The translations under genes were made by a program, and so were the position numbers. From the NCBI RefSeq assembly GCF_040939785.1, contig NZ_CP162553.1, forward strand, positions 1,054,001 through 1,118,000: a DNA stretch of 64,000 nt. The letters are read 5' to 3'. Source of the stretch: Bradyrhizobium lupini (GTDB lineage: Bacteria > Pseudomonadota > Alphaproteobacteria > Rhizobiales > Xanthobacteraceae). The notes below the pieces were generated by a model, which was not told the origin of the DNA, did no database searches, and saw only the letters and a list, made by a program, of their open reading frames with translations. This document shows, piece after piece, positions 18,541 to 27,990 of this stretch (positions are counted from its first letter, which is position 1; each line of letters opens with the position of its first letter).

Positions 18541-19718
18541 CGGACCGCGCTCCATTGCACCACGGGCCGCACGGCCTCCCAGGACCGGTAGCGGCCGAGC
18601 GAAGCGGCATGCGCAATCTCGACCCGCATCAATTCGCCGCCGTGGCGCTGGTGCAGCTCACCGAGCAACGCTTCCGTCTCCAACGTTACTGAATGCGCGA
18701 CCAGCCGCGTACCGGGCGAGAGCCGCGGCCAGATGGCGTCGAACATCGCGATGTCGAGACCGCCGCCGATGAACACGGCGTCAGGCCCGTCCAGCGTAGC
18801 AAGGGTTTCAGGCGCTTTTCCCGCGATGACTGTGATCCGATGTGCCAACCCGAACGCCGTCGCATTGCTGCGAATGTTCGCTGCGCGATCCTCGCGCGCC
18901 TCGACGGCGATCGCGGTGCCCCCGCACAGCGTCCACTCGACCGAGATCGAGCCCGAGCCCGCACCGATGTCCCATAGCCGTTCACCGGGACGCGGCGCCA
19001 GCGCCGAAAGCGCGAGCGCACGGACCGGACGCTTAGTGATCTGGCCGTCATGGACGAAGAGTTCGTCCGATAGTCCCGAGCTGTGGGGGATGCCCTGCGC
19101 GCCCGCCGCCTCAACGGCTACCGCGACCAGATTTCCGGCAAGATCGCCTGCGAAGCTGTCGGCGCGATGCGCGTTGATCCTTTCGCGCGGCCCGCCAAGC
19201 GCAGCGAGTGTCCAGAATGCCGAGGCACCCCATCCGCGCGCCGTCAGCCATTTCGCGAGATCGCCTGCCGCCTTTGCGTCGCGCACGAGACAAATGATGC
19301 GTGCCCCTCGCGCCAGGTGTGGCACGAGACGCTCGAATGGCGCGGCGTGGAGACCGAGACAGGCAACGGATTCCAGACGCCAGCCAAGCCGCGCAGCAAC
19401 GAGCGAGAATGTCGAGGGAGCCGCATACGCGATCCATTCGTCGCCATGGAGCTTCTCGGCGAGGCTCGCGCCGGCCCCGTGCCAGAACGGATCGCCGGAG
19501 GCGAGCACCGCCGTCGGGCGACCACGGCAGCTCAACACGATTTCTGCATCGAACGGCACCGGCCATGGACGGCCGCGCCCGGTTATGCCGGCGAGTGCAA
19601 GATGCCGTTCACCGCCAAAGACAGTTTCGGCATCATCGAGCGCCTTTCGGCTTGCCTCGGACAGCCCGGCAAGGCCATCTTCGCCGATACCGATGATGGT
19701 CAGCCAGGGATCAGCCAT
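18537..19718 (-). CDS. cobL: Precorrin-6B C5,15-methyltransferase (decarboxylating)
   Basis: A 393-residue two-domain enzyme. The N-terminal CbiE-like methylase starts PWLTIIGIGEDGLAGLSEA. The C-terminal CbiT-like domain has RLWDIGAGSGSISVEWTL as its SAM site. Together they methylate C5 and C15 and decarboxylate the C12 acetate. The ATG at 19718 is preceded by GAGGG at about nine bases; another in-frame ATG at 19733 is possible. Its start codon shares CATG (19716-19719) with the start of cobK on the other strand, so the two genes are divergent with no spacer. Confidence 0.94.
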   Translation of the reverse strand: MADPWLTIIGIGEDGLAGLSEASRKALDDAETVFGGERHLALAGITGRGRPWPVPFDAEIVLSCRGRPTAVLASGDPFWHGAGASLAEKLHGDEWIAYAAPSTFSLVAARLGWRLESVACLGLHAAPFERLVPHLARGARIICLVRDAKAAGDLAKWLTARGWGASAFWTLAALGGPRERINAHRADSFAGDLAGNLVAVAVEAAGAQGIPHSSGLSDELFVHDGQITKRPVRALALSALAPRPGERLWDIGAGSGSISVEWTLCGGTAIAVEAREDRAANIRSNATAFGLAHRITVIAGKAPETLATLDGPDAVFIGGGLDIAMFDAIWPRLSPGTRLVAHSVTLETEALLGELHQRHGGELMRVEIAHAASLGRYRSWEAVRPVVQWSAVR

Positions 19719-20463
19719 GACGCGCGCCCTCATTCTGGGCGGAACGGCCGACGCGAGCCTGCTCGCGGCGGAGATCGCGCGCGCCGGCGTCGATGCCGTG
19801 TATTCCTATGGCGGCCGCACCCGCGCGCCCGCCGGTCAGCCGTTGCCGACGCGGATCGGCGGTTTTGGCGGCGCAAGCGGACTTGTCGATTACATTGGTC
19901 GGAAACACATCACGCATGTAATCGACGCGACGCATCCCTTTGCCGCCGAGATGAGCCGCAATGCGGTCGCGGCATGTGCGGAAACCGGCACGCCGCTGAT
20001 CGCTCTCGAGCGAGCGCCGTGGACCAAAGCGCCCGGCGACAACTGGATCGAAATACCTGATGTCGACGCCGCGGTCACCGCACTGCCTGAAGTGCCGGCA
20101 AATGTGTTCCTCGCCATCGGCCGCCAGCACATCGCGCCGTTCGCGACCAAGCCGCAGCACGCCTACACGCTGAGATTCGTCGATCCGCCCGATGCGCCGG
20201 TGCCCTTCGCCGCGGACGTCATCGTGTCGCGTGGGCCGTTTACGCTTGAGGGCGAACTGGAGATGCTGCGCGCGCGAGGCATCACCCGGATCGTCGCCCG
20301 CAATTCCGGCGGCGACGGCGCGCGCGCCAAGATCGACGCCGCCCGCAGGCTCGGCCTGCCCGTGATCATGATCTCGCGGCCGCAACTGCCGGAACGCTTG
20401 CGGGTCGAGAGCGTGGCCGAGATCATGCAGTGGCTCGGTCATCGGGCCTGCCTCGGCGCATAG
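19717..20463 (+). CDS. cobK: Precorrin-6A reductase
   Basis: A 248-residue NADPH-dependent reductase of precorrin-6A. The start ALILGGTADASLLAAEIA and the block HVIDATHPFAAEMSRNA are CobK signatures. ARNSGGDGARAKIDAARRLG is the C-terminal conserved stretch. It is the only gene of this part of the cob string on the plus strand: its ATG overlaps that of cobL and its 3' end overlaps the cobJ end by 25 bp. Any minus-strand transcript from cobJ to cobL carries its full antisense. Ribosome site is weak (AGGGATC). Confidence 0.94.
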   Translation: MTRALILGGTADASLLAAEIARAGVDAVYSYGGRTRAPAGQPLPTRIGGFGGASGLVDYIGRKHITHVIDATHPFAAEMSRNAVAACAETGTPLIALERAPWTKAPGDNWIEIPDVDAAVTALPEVPANVFLAIGRQHIAPFATKPQHAYTLRFVDPPDAPVPFAADVIVSRGPFTLEGELEMLRARGITRIVARNSGGDGARAKIDAARRLGLPVIMISRPQLPERLRVESVAEIMQWLGHRACLGA

Positions 20464-21173
20464 ACCCAGCGGCCGACGCGGCGTGTCTGCGAGTTGCCGA
20501 CGATCACCAGCGTGCGCATGTCGGCCATCTCGGGCCGGGCTTCGTTCAGCCTGACGGTCTCGATCTTTTCGTCGGCGGCGCTGATCGCGCGCGCGAAAAT
20601 CACAAGACGGTCGCCACAGCCGGCCTCGTTCAGCACCGCGAGCGCACGGCCAAATCCTTCCGGCCGGCTCGCCGAGCGCGGATTGTACATCGCGATGGCA
20701 AAATCGGCTTCCGCGGCGAGCCGCAGGCGCTTCTCGATCACCGCCCACGGCTTGAGATTATCGGAGAGATTGATCGCGCAGAAATCATGGCCGAGCGGTG
20801 CGCCGGCGCGCGCGGCAGCCGCCAGCATCGCAGTGACGCCGGGCAGCACGCGGATCGGCAGCTCCTGCCATTGCGGCGCCTGTTCGAGCGCCTCGAACAC
20901 GGCGGACGCCATCGCGAAGACGCCGGGGTCGCCGGAGGACACGATGACGACTTGGCCGCCTTCGGCCGCGAGCCGCAGCGCCTCGCTCGCGCGCTGCAGC
21001 TCTTCGCGATTGTCGGAAGGATGCAAAGTGAGCCCTGCCCGCGCTGGCACGCGCGCGACATAGGGCGCGTAGCCCAGAATGTCGGTCGCGGCGGCAAGCG
21101 CGGCGGAGACCTCGGGCGTCACCAGCGCAGCGCTGCCCGGGCCGAGGCCAGCGATGGTCAGCGTGCCCGTCAT
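20439..21173 (-). CDS. cobJ: Precorrin-3B C17-methyltransferase
   Basis: A 244-residue methylase that contracts the ring and methylates C17. Motifs: IAGLGPGSAALVTPEVSAAL, VIVSSGDPGVFAMASAVFEA and AIAMYNPRSASRPEGF, the last typical of CobJ/CbiH. The ATG at 21173 overlaps the cobI stop as ATGA; a longer frame upstream lies within cobI. The 3' end overlaps cobK tail to tail. Confidence 0.95.
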   Translation of the reverse strand: MTGTLTIAGLGPGSAALVTPEVSAALAAATDILGYAPYVARVPARAGLTLHPSDNREELQRASEALRLAAEGGQVVIVSSGDPGVFAMASAVFEALEQAPQWQELPIRVLPGVTAMLAAAARAGAPLGHDFCAINLSDNLKPWAVIEKRLRLAAEADFAIAMYNPRSASRPEGFGRALAVLNEAGCGDRLVIFARAISAADEKIETVRLNEARPEMADMRTLVIVGNSQTRRVGRWVYAPRQAR

Positions 21174-21901
21174 TCGGCGGCGTCCGGATGCCGGCCCTTG
21201 CCGTGCACGAGCACGATCGCAAAATAGGGGCAGTCGGCGGCGTCGATCTCCGCAAGCCGCACCACGCGCTCGCCCGGCATGGTGCCGCGCTCGACCAGCC
21301 ACGCATCGTCCAGCCGTCCGGCGGCAGCGAGCGCGCGGCGCACTTTCGCGAGATTGCGCCCAGTCTTCATGATCACGAGCGCATCGGAATCGCGCATGCG
21401 GCGTTCGAGCTCGTCCTCGGCGAGCGTGCCCATGAGCACCGTCGTCACGTCGTCGCCGAGCGCAATCGGCTGTCCCACGCCATTCCAGCAGCCGACCATG
21501 CCGGGAATGCCGGCGATCACCTCGATCTCGACGCGGCCCTGCAGGCGCATGTGCAGATGCATGAAGGAGCCGTAGAAGTAAGGATCGCCCTCGCAGAGCA
21601 CGACGACGTCGACCGCGCGCGCCAGCCGCGCCAGTCGCTCCGCCCATTCGTCGTAGAAGCCGGCAAGCAACTGGACATATTCAGGCGTGTCGAAGGCGAT
21701 CTCGGTCGTAACAGGATATTCCATCGGATATTCGGTGACGTCGGCAGCCAGCATGCCCTCGACGATGCGGCGCGCCTGGCCGGGCCGGCCCTTTTTGCGG
21801 AAATAGGCGACATGCCTCGCGCCGCGCACCGTGCGATCGGCGCGCACGCTCATCATATCAGGGTCACCGGGGCCGAGACCGCAGCAGATGATGCGTCCCA
21901 T
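21170..21901 (-). CDS. cobI: Precorrin-2 C20-methyltransferase
   Basis: A 243-residue methylase acting on precorrin-2. It starts MGRIICCGLGPGDPDMMSVR and has VVLCEGDPYFYGSFMHLHMR and VIAGIPGMVGCWNGVGQPIA, as in CobI. The ATG at 21901 lies two bases after the cobH TAG. An open frame extends upstream into cobH, but without meaningful sequence. Confidence 0.95.
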   Translation of the reverse strand: MGRIICCGLGPGDPDMMSVRADRTVRGARHVAYFRKKGRPGQARRIVEGMLAADVTEYPMEYPVTTEIAFDTPEYVQLLAGFYDEWAERLARLARAVDVVVLCEGDPYFYGSFMHLHMRLQGRVEIEVIAGIPGMVGCWNGVGQPIALGDDVTTVLMGTLAEDELERRMRDSDALVIMKTGRNLAKVRRALAAAGRLDDAWLVERGTMPGERVVRLAEIDAADCPYFAIVLVHGKGRHPDAAE

Positions 21902-21903
21902 CG

Positions 21904-22533
21904 CTATTCGCTCCGGCTCGCCAGCGCGTTCACGGCGGCGACCGTGATCGCGGAACCGCCAAGGCGGCCCTCGACCGTCAGCGCCGGCACCGGGGAAACG
22001 GCCATCAGCGCAGCCTTGGATTCGGCCGCGCCGACGAAGCCGACCGGACAGCCGATGATTGCCGCGGGCCGTGGGCAGTCCCGGTCCTCCAGCATGTTGA
22101 GGAGATGGAACAGCGCGGTCGGCGCATTGCCGATCGCCACGATCGCGCCGTCGAGATGCGGCCGCCACAGCTCCAGGGCCGCGGCCGAACGGGTGTTGCG
22201 CATGGACTGCGCGAGCGCGGGAACGGTCTCGTCGCCCAGCGTGCAGATGACGGCGTTGGCGGCGGGAAGCCGCGCCCGCGTAATTCCTTCAGAGACCATG
22301 CGCGCGTCGCACAGGATCGGTGCGCCCTTCTGCAAGGCCGCGCGTGCGGCGACCGCCATGCCTGATGTGAAGCGGATATGCGCTTCGAGGCCCACCATGC
22401 CGGCGGCATGGATCATCCGCACCACCACCTGCTCCTCGTCCGGCGTGAAGCGCGCAAGATCGGCTTCGGCCCGGATGGTGGCAAAGGACTGCCGGTAGAT
22501 CGCAGCGCCGTCGGTCTCGTACGTGTGCGGCAT
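21904..22533 (-). CDS. cobH: Precorrin-8X methylmutase
   Basis: A 209-residue mutase that moves the methyl from C11 to C12 to give hydrogenobyrinate. The catalytic histidine is His42 in RMIHAAGMVGLEAHIRF. GNAPTALFHLLNMLED and IIGCPVGFVGAAESK are further CobH blocks. The ATG overlaps the last base of the cobG TGA (TGATG). Confidence 0.95.
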   Translation of the reverse strand: MPHTYETDGAAIYRQSFATIRAEADLARFTPDEEQVVVRMIHAAGMVGLEAHIRFTSGMAVAARAALQKGAPILCDARMVSEGITRARLPAANAVICTLGDETVPALAQSMRNTRSAAALELWRPHLDGAIVAIGNAPTALFHLLNMLEDRDCPRPAAIIGCPVGFVGAAESKAALMAVSPVPALTVEGRLGGSAITVAAVNALASRSE

Positions 22534-23696
22534 CAGTGCCCTCCCATCAGGATGGAGGGATCTTTGACGATGTCGTCGCGATTCAGCCCGCGCAGGATGG
22601 GCTCATCGCGCGTCGACCCGGCGCGCACGAGATCGAAGCCTGCGCCGGTCGCGACCAGAGTGATGGCGGCGGGACCAGAATGGGCGCAGCCCTTGGCACA
22701 GCCGGAGACGTGTAGCCGTGCGGCCGCGCCGATGTTCGGCGCCAGGGCCGCGGCAAGGCCACGGGTATCGGCATGCGCCTCGCGACAGCGTGGCGCACCG
22801 CTACAGGCGATGACGCGCAGCGCAGGGTCGTAGGCCTCGGTGATCAGGCCGGTCGCGTTCGGCATCACGCGCTTGGCTTCGCTCAAAACCATCCGCCACG
22901 GCGTCATGCGCAGCGCATGTCCGCAACCGGCGAACTGGTTGAGCGTTGCATGCGCCATCTGTCCGAAGGCGACCCCGACCATCGCACCTTGCGCATAGAG
23001 GCCGGGACGCGCCGCGGCCATGATCGGCGCCGGCTCGGCCTCGCCGCGCAATGCCGCCGGCAAGATTGCACCGGCTGCAAGATGCGCCGCCATCCGCCCT
23101 CGCCCGCCTCTCGCGCCGCCGGAGGTCACGAACCAGCCGGCGAATGCGAGCGCGGTGGTCACGGCCTCGCCACGTGGGACCGAGCGGCCGAGTTTGTCGC
23201 CATCAGCCCGTACCAGCAGTCCGCCGGAACCATCGCGCTCGATCCGCACGTCGGCGGAATCGCCCGCAAGCACGCGTGAGGTGCCGTCGTCGATGGCGAA
23301 GCCGAACTTGGTTGGAAGTTCGAGCTGGCTGTCGGCGAGCGCCTCCTCGAGCTCGGCGGCGAGCGATTGGGTCTCGTCCCCGCTACGCCAGAACGGCGTC
23401 ACAAGGATGTTGCGACGGGATTCGGTCTCCGCATCCGGGTCGAGCAGCGCCAGTTGGGAAAGGCCATCGAGCAGCAGCCTGTGGCTGGTCTCGTTGACGC
23501 CCCTGATCTGGAGATTGGCCCGGCTGGTCACGTCGATCAGGCCATTGCCATGGCGTTCGGCGAGATGAGCCAGTCCGGAGATCTGCGCCGCGTCGAGCCG
23601 TCCGCCGAACGGACGCACGCGGGCCACCAGCCCGTCGCCCGATTGCATCGGGCGCAGCGCGCCGGGACACCAGCCCTTGACCACGGAAGCACTCAT
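22533..23696 (-). CDS. cobG: Precorrin-3B synthase, oxygen-dependent
   Basis: A 387-residue sulfite/nitrite-reductase-like Fe-S monooxygenase. The 4Fe-4S ligands are in VIACSGAPRCREAH and HVSGCAKGCAHSGP. Two ferredoxin-like half domains with TSRANLQIRGV and MTPWRMVL lie before them. CobG uses O2 to form precorrin-3B, which marks the aerobic route. It is coupled to cobN by ATGA (23693-23696) and to cobH by TGATG. Confidence 0.93.
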   Translation of the reverse strand: MSASVVKGWCPGALRPMQSGDGLVARVRPFGGRLDAAQISGLAHLAERHGNGLIDVTSRANLQIRGVNETSHRLLLDGLSQLALLDPDAETESRRNILVTPFWRSGDETQSLAAELEEALADSQLELPTKFGFAIDDGTSRVLAGDSADVRIERDGSGGLLVRADGDKLGRSVPRGEAVTTALAFAGWFVTSGGARGGRGRMAAHLAAGAILPAALRGEAEPAPIMAAARPGLYAQGAMVGVAFGQMAHATLNQFAGCGHALRMTPWRMVLSEAKRVMPNATGLITEAYDPALRVIACSGAPRCREAHADTRGLAAALAPNIGAAARLHVSGCAKGCAHSGPAAITLVATGAGFDLVRAGSTRDEPILRGLNRDDIVKDPSILMGGH

Positions 23697-26600
23697 GAGG
23701 CCTCCCGCAGCGCAGCCGCAATCGAGTTGCGGCGCGTTCGCCAGAGCGAGGCTTCATGCAGGCGCGTGAAACACGTTTCCATCGCGGCGAGTGCCGCCGG
23801 ATTTTCGCGGGCCATGAAGGCGTGGACGTAGTCATGGCCGAGCGTCGCATCGTAGTAGAGGTCGAACAGATGCGGCGGCACGGCGCCGGCCAGATGCGCG
23901 AAGGCGGCCATGTGCTCGAGCGTCGCGGTGATCTCGGCCGCCCCGCGAAAACCGTGGCGCATCATGCCCGCGATCCAGGCCGGGTTGGCCGCGCGCGCGC
24001 GGACGACACGGGAGATTTCCTCGGTCAGCGTACGCGCATGCGGCTGCTCGGGGCGCGTCGCATCGAGATGATAGAGCGATGGTCCCGCCGCGCCGAGATG
24101 GGCCGCGGCAGCCGCAATGCCGGCCTCATGCGCGGCATAGTCGGCCGCGAGCAGAAGATCGGTTTCCGGCAAATCCTGCATGTGAACAAAAGCATCGGCC
24201 GATACGATCCGCTTCTCGATACCGGCACGATCGAGCTTGATTTCGCCATCGGCCGAGAACGCCCATGACGATGCCGAGAGCCACGCTTCGCCGGCGGCTT
24301 CGCGCGTCTCGGGCGTGAAGGCGTCCGGGATTGCCGAGAGACCCACGCCGTATTGTCCGGGACGCGGCGCGAACACGCGCGATGTGCGATGGCGATATGG
24401 ATTTTCGTCGCCCTCGTCCTCGCGGACCGACAGCGCCGCGGCTGCCGCCTCGAACAATTGCGCAAGGCCTGAGAAGACGTCGCGGAACAGGCCCGAGACA
24501 CGCAGCGTGACGTCGATGCGGGGCCGGCCAAGCTCCGCAGGCGCGATGATGTCGTAGCCGGTGACACGGCCGGAAGCATGATCCCAGCGCGGTGCGAGGC
24601 CGGCCAGATGCAGCGCCATGGCGAACTCTTCGCCGGCGGTGCGCATTGTCGCCGAGCCCCAGAGATCGACGACAAGGCCCTTTGGCCAGTCGCCATGATC
24701 CTGCAAATGACGACGTAGCAATTCTTCGGCGAGCTTGATGCCTTGCGCATGCGCCGACGGCGTCGGCACCGCGCGCGGATCGACGGCGAAAAGGTTGCGT
24801 CCCGTGGGCAGCACGTCCTGGCGGCCGCGATAGGGCGAACCTGACGGCCCCGGCGCGACGCGCCGGCCTGCAAGCGCGGCCCGCAAAGCGTCGCGCTCTG
24901 CTTCACCGCAGGCGCCGCGGCCGAACACGTGCAGGCCGTCGCCGAACTGGCTTTCCTTGAGATCGCAGACGAAGCGGTCGATCCGCGGGATCGCTTCGGC
25001 CGGAGCGGCCGCTGCATCGAGGCCAAGATCGTCTTCGAGGCCAGCCGCGCGTGCCTCATCGCGGATCGCGGCGATCAGACGCTGGCGGCGGGCGGGATCG
25101 AGACCATCGGCCGTCGAGTACTCGTCGAGGAGCTGTTCAAGCCTGCGCAATCCGTCCGGCACCGCTGATATTGCGAGCTGCGGCGGCAGATGGCCGATGG
25201 TGACGGCCCCCAGGCGCCGCTTGGCCTGCGCAGCCTCGCCGGGGTCGTTGACGATGAAGGGATAGATGACGGGCAAATCGCCGATCAGGGCTTCCGGCCA
25301 GCACGCCTGCGACAGCGCCACGGATTTTCCGGGCAGCCATTCCAGCGTGCCGTGCGCGCCCATGTGCACGACGGCATCACAGCCCTGCTCGCGGAGCCAG
25401 AGATAGAACGCGACATAGGCATGGCGCGGCGTGCGGGCGAGATCGTGATAGTCGGCATCGCGCGCGGTCGCATCGCCACGCTCCGGCTGAACCGCGATGA
25501 TCGACCGGTCGCATTGAATCGCAGCGAAATGGAACGCGCCGTCGCGACAACCCGGATCGGTCTCCAGCGCGCCCCAGGCTTGCGCGAGATCATCCTGCAA
25601 CACTTGCGGAAGGCGCGACAGTGCAGCACGGTAATCGGCGACGCTCCAGCTCAAGGTCTGCTTGAGCAGCGTCTCGCCGAGGGCATGGACCGGATCGAGA
25701 TCAAATCCGGCCTCCGCGAAGTCGGACACCAAAGCCTCGACCGACGCCAGCGCATCGAGACCCACCGCGTGCGCGATCTGATGCGGACGGCCCGGATAGT
25801 TGGAGAGCACGAGTGCCATCCGCTTGTCAGCGGCCGGCGTCTCCGCAAGGCGCCGCCAGGCCGCAACGCGCGCGGCGACGGCCTTCACGCGCTCCTCGTC
25901 AGGCCTGTGTGCCAGATGCGAAAATTGCAAATCGGGATCCCGCATCGCGGCAGACTTGAAGCTCACCACGCCCGCGAACAGGCGGCCGTCGACCTCGGGC
26001 AGCACCACATGCATCGCGAGGTCGCCGGGCGACAGGCCGCGGAGCGAGCTCGCCCAGTCCTCGCGGCGGGCCGTGGAGAGCGCGACCTGGAACACGGGGC
26101 AGGATGCGGCGTCGAACGGCGTCGTGCCGTCGTCGCCCATCGCCGAGAACGCGGTCGCATTGACGATCGCGGCCGGAGGATTTTGCGCGAGATATCCGCG
26201 CAACCAATCTGCAACGCCTGGAGCCTTCAGCGAGGTAACGAAGACACCAAACGCGTCGAACCCCTTCTCGCGCAATGCGGCGATCAGGGCATCGACCGGG
26301 CCGGTGTCGGCAGCGGTGAGATAGGAGCGATAGAAGGCCACGAGCGCGCGCGGCCTGCCCTCACCCGACGCCGGCGCGGCAATGACGCCGCGCGCGGGAT
26401 CGTAAAAGCCCATCTCGGGCACGGTCATGTCGCCGATAACAGGTCCCGCATAGAGGCCCGAAGCCAGCGCAAGCTGCGCGATCGCGGCTTGCGATGGGAC
26501 GGGGCCGCCGGTGTCGCAGAGCACCTTGAGCCGCCGCAACGTCGAGACCGGCAGGGTCGAATACGCGTCCAGCCGCGTATCGTCGCGGCCGTCGGCCGGC

Positions 26601-26941
26601 AGCACGGCCAGCACGATGCCGCGCTCCTTCGCCAGCTGCTGCAGGGCCGCGAGCCCATACGGCCAATAGGATTCCCCGCCGATCAAACGCACGAGAATGC
26701 CGCGCGCGTGCGCAAGCGTGCGTTCGACATAGGTGTCGACCGAGAGCGGATGACGAAGTTCTGCGAGATTGACGAGCCGCAGCGACGGCAGGCTGTCGCG
26801 GCCACGGCGCCAGCCGGCCGCGAACGCGGCAAGATCGGAATCCGAATACGAGAGCACCACGAGATCGGCCGGGTCCTGGCCAATGTCCCTTGGTATCGCG
26901 GTCTCCTCGAGACCGCGGCTCTCGCGGAAGACGACGTGCAT
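23693..26941 (-). CDS. cobN: Cobaltochelatase subunit CobN
   Basis: A 1082-residue CobN/magnesium-chelatase H-type subunit that binds hydrogenobyrinate a,c-diamide and receives Co(II). Blocks seen: GRPHQIAHAVGLDALASVEA, VVHMGAHGTLEWLPGKSVAL, VIYPFIVNDPGEAAQAKRR and NPYRHRTSRVF. It is about 190 residues shorter than P. denitrificans CobN (about 1275), but frame and ends look intact. Its AAA+ partners (chelatase CobS and CobT) are not in this window. The start overlaps the cobW stop (TGATG). Confidence 0.95.
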   Translation of the reverse strand: MHVVFRESRGLEETAIPRDIGQDPADLVVLSYSDSDLAAFAAGWRRGRDSLPSLRLVNLAELRHPLSVDTYVERTLAHARGILVRLIGGESYWPYGLAALQQLAKERGIVLAVLPADGRDDTRLDAYSTLPVSTLRRLKVLCDTGGPVPSQAAIAQLALASGLYAGPVIGDMTVPEMGFYDPARGVIAAPASGEGRPRALVAFYRSYLTAADTGPVDALIAALREKGFDAFGVFVTSLKAPGVADWLRGYLAQNPPAAIVNATAFSAMGDDGTTPFDAASCPVFQVALSTARREDWASSLRGLSPGDLAMHVVLPEVDGRLFAGVVSFKSAAMRDPDLQFSHLAHRPDEERVKAVAARVAAWRRLAETPAADKRMALVLSNYPGRPHQIAHAVGLDALASVEALVSDFAEAGFDLDPVHALGETLLKQTLSWSVADYRAALSRLPQVLQDDLAQAWGALETDPGCRDGAFHFAAIQCDRSIIAVQPERGDATARDADYHDLARTPRHAYVAFYLWLREQGCDAVVHMGAHGTLEWLPGKSVALSQACWPEALIGDLPVIYPFIVNDPGEAAQAKRRLGAVTIGHLPPQLAISAVPDGLRRLEQLLDEYSTADGLDPARRQRLIAAIRDEARAAGLEDDLGLDAAAAPAEAIPRIDRFVCDLKESQFGDGLHVFGRGACGEAERDALRAALAGRRVAPGPSGSPYRGRQDVLPTGRNLFAVDPRAVPTPSAHAQGIKLAEELLRRHLQDHGDWPKGLVVDLWGSATMRTAGEEFAMALHLAGLAPRWDHASGRVTGYDIIAPAELGRPRIDVTLRVSGLFRDVFSGLAQLFEAAAAALSVREDEGDENPYRHRTSRVFAPRPGQYGVGLSAIPDAFTPETREAAGEAWLSASSWAFSADGEIKLDRAGIEKRIVSADAFVHMQDLPETDLLLAADYAAHEAGIAAAAAHLGAAGPSLYHLDATRPEQPHARTLTEEISRVVRARAANPAWIAGMMRHGFRGAAEITATLEHMAAFAHLAGAVPPHLFDLYYDATLGHDYVHAFMARENPAALAAMETCFTRLHEASLWRTRRNSIAAALREAS

Positions 26942-27990
26942 CAGATACCGGATCCTGAAAGACCGAGTCCCGCCTTGATCGCGGCCTCGTCGATATCGCC
27001 GTGCTCGCCGATCACGACCAGCTTTGACTGCCTCGCACCCGCGCCCCAGGGCTGGTCGAACTGGTGGCGCACGCGCTCGCCCACCGCTTGCAGCAAGAGG
27101 CGCATCGGCTTGCCTTGCACCGCGATGTAACCCTTGACGCGCAGCACATTCTGCTCGCGCGCCAGACGCTGAACGGATGCAACCAGCGCTTCGATATCGG
27201 TGACCTCAGGAAGATCGATCACGACGGACGCAAAATCGTCGTGCTCGTGATCCTCTTCGCCGTCGTGATGCGAGGGACGCGCGGCGAGATCGTTCTCGGC
27301 GGCAGCACCGAGGCCGAGGATGAGGCGCGCGTCGATCGCGCCGTCGGTGATCGCCAGCATCGGCACGCGGCGCGACATCTCGGCGGTGATCGCCGCCTTG
27401 GCCGCTTCGAGGCCTGCCGCGCCCGCAAGATCGGCCTTGGTCAGCAGCACGATGTCGGCGCAGGCGATCTGGTCCTCGAACACTTCCGACAGTGGCGTCT
27501 CATGGTCGAGATTGCCGTCCGCCGCGCGCTGCGCTTCGACGGCAATTGGGTCGGGCGCGAAACGGCCGGCGGCGACAGCTTCGGCGTCGGCAAGCGCGAT
27601 CACACCATCGACGGTGATGCGCGAACGGATCTCCGGCCAGTCGAACGCCTTGAGCAGCGGCTTGGGCAGTGCCAGGCCCGAAGTCTCGATCAGAATATGA
27701 TCGGGCCGCACCGGCCTCGACAGCAGCTTCTCCATGGTCGGAATGAAATCGTCGGCGACGGTGCAGCAGATGCAGCCGTTGGCGAGCTCGATGATGTTCT
27801 CTTCCGGGCAATTCGCATCGGCGCAGGATTTCAGAATCTCGCCATCGACGCCCTCGCTGCCGAACTCGTTGACGAGCACCGCGAGCTTCTTGCCGTTGGC
27901 ATTGGCAAGCAGATGCTGGATCAGCGTGGTCTTGCCGGAGCCGAGAAAGCCCGTGACGACCGTGACCGGGACTTTTGCGAGCGAATTCAT
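26941..27990 (-). CDS. cobW: CobW-family metal-chaperone GTPase
   Basis: A 349-residue G3E GTPase. The P-loop is GFLGSGKTT (14-22); GCICCTV is the CxCC metal site; LLTKADL confers GTP binding. A histidine/acid-rich stretch, PSHHDGEEDHEHDDF, precedes the C-terminal CobW domain. It probably delivers cobalt to the chelatase made from the next gene, cobN. The ATG at 27990 overlaps the stop of the DUF1636 gene as ATGA. Confidence 0.93.
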   Translation of the reverse strand: MNSLAKVPVTVVTGFLGSGKTTLIQHLLANANGKKLAVLVNEFGSEGVDGEILKSCADANCPEENIIELANGCICCTVADDFIPTMEKLLSRPVRPDHILIETSGLALPKPLLKAFDWPEIRSRITVDGVIALADAEAVAAGRFAPDPIAVEAQRAADGNLDHETPLSEVFEDQIACADIVLLTKADLAGAAGLEAAKAAITAEMSRRVPMLAITDGAIDARLILGLGAAAENDLAARPSHHDGEEDHEHDDFASVVIDLPEVTDIEALVASVQRLAREQNVLRVKGYIAVQGKPMRLLLQAVGERVRHQFDQPWGAGARQSKLVVIGEHGDIDEAAIKAGLGLSGSGI

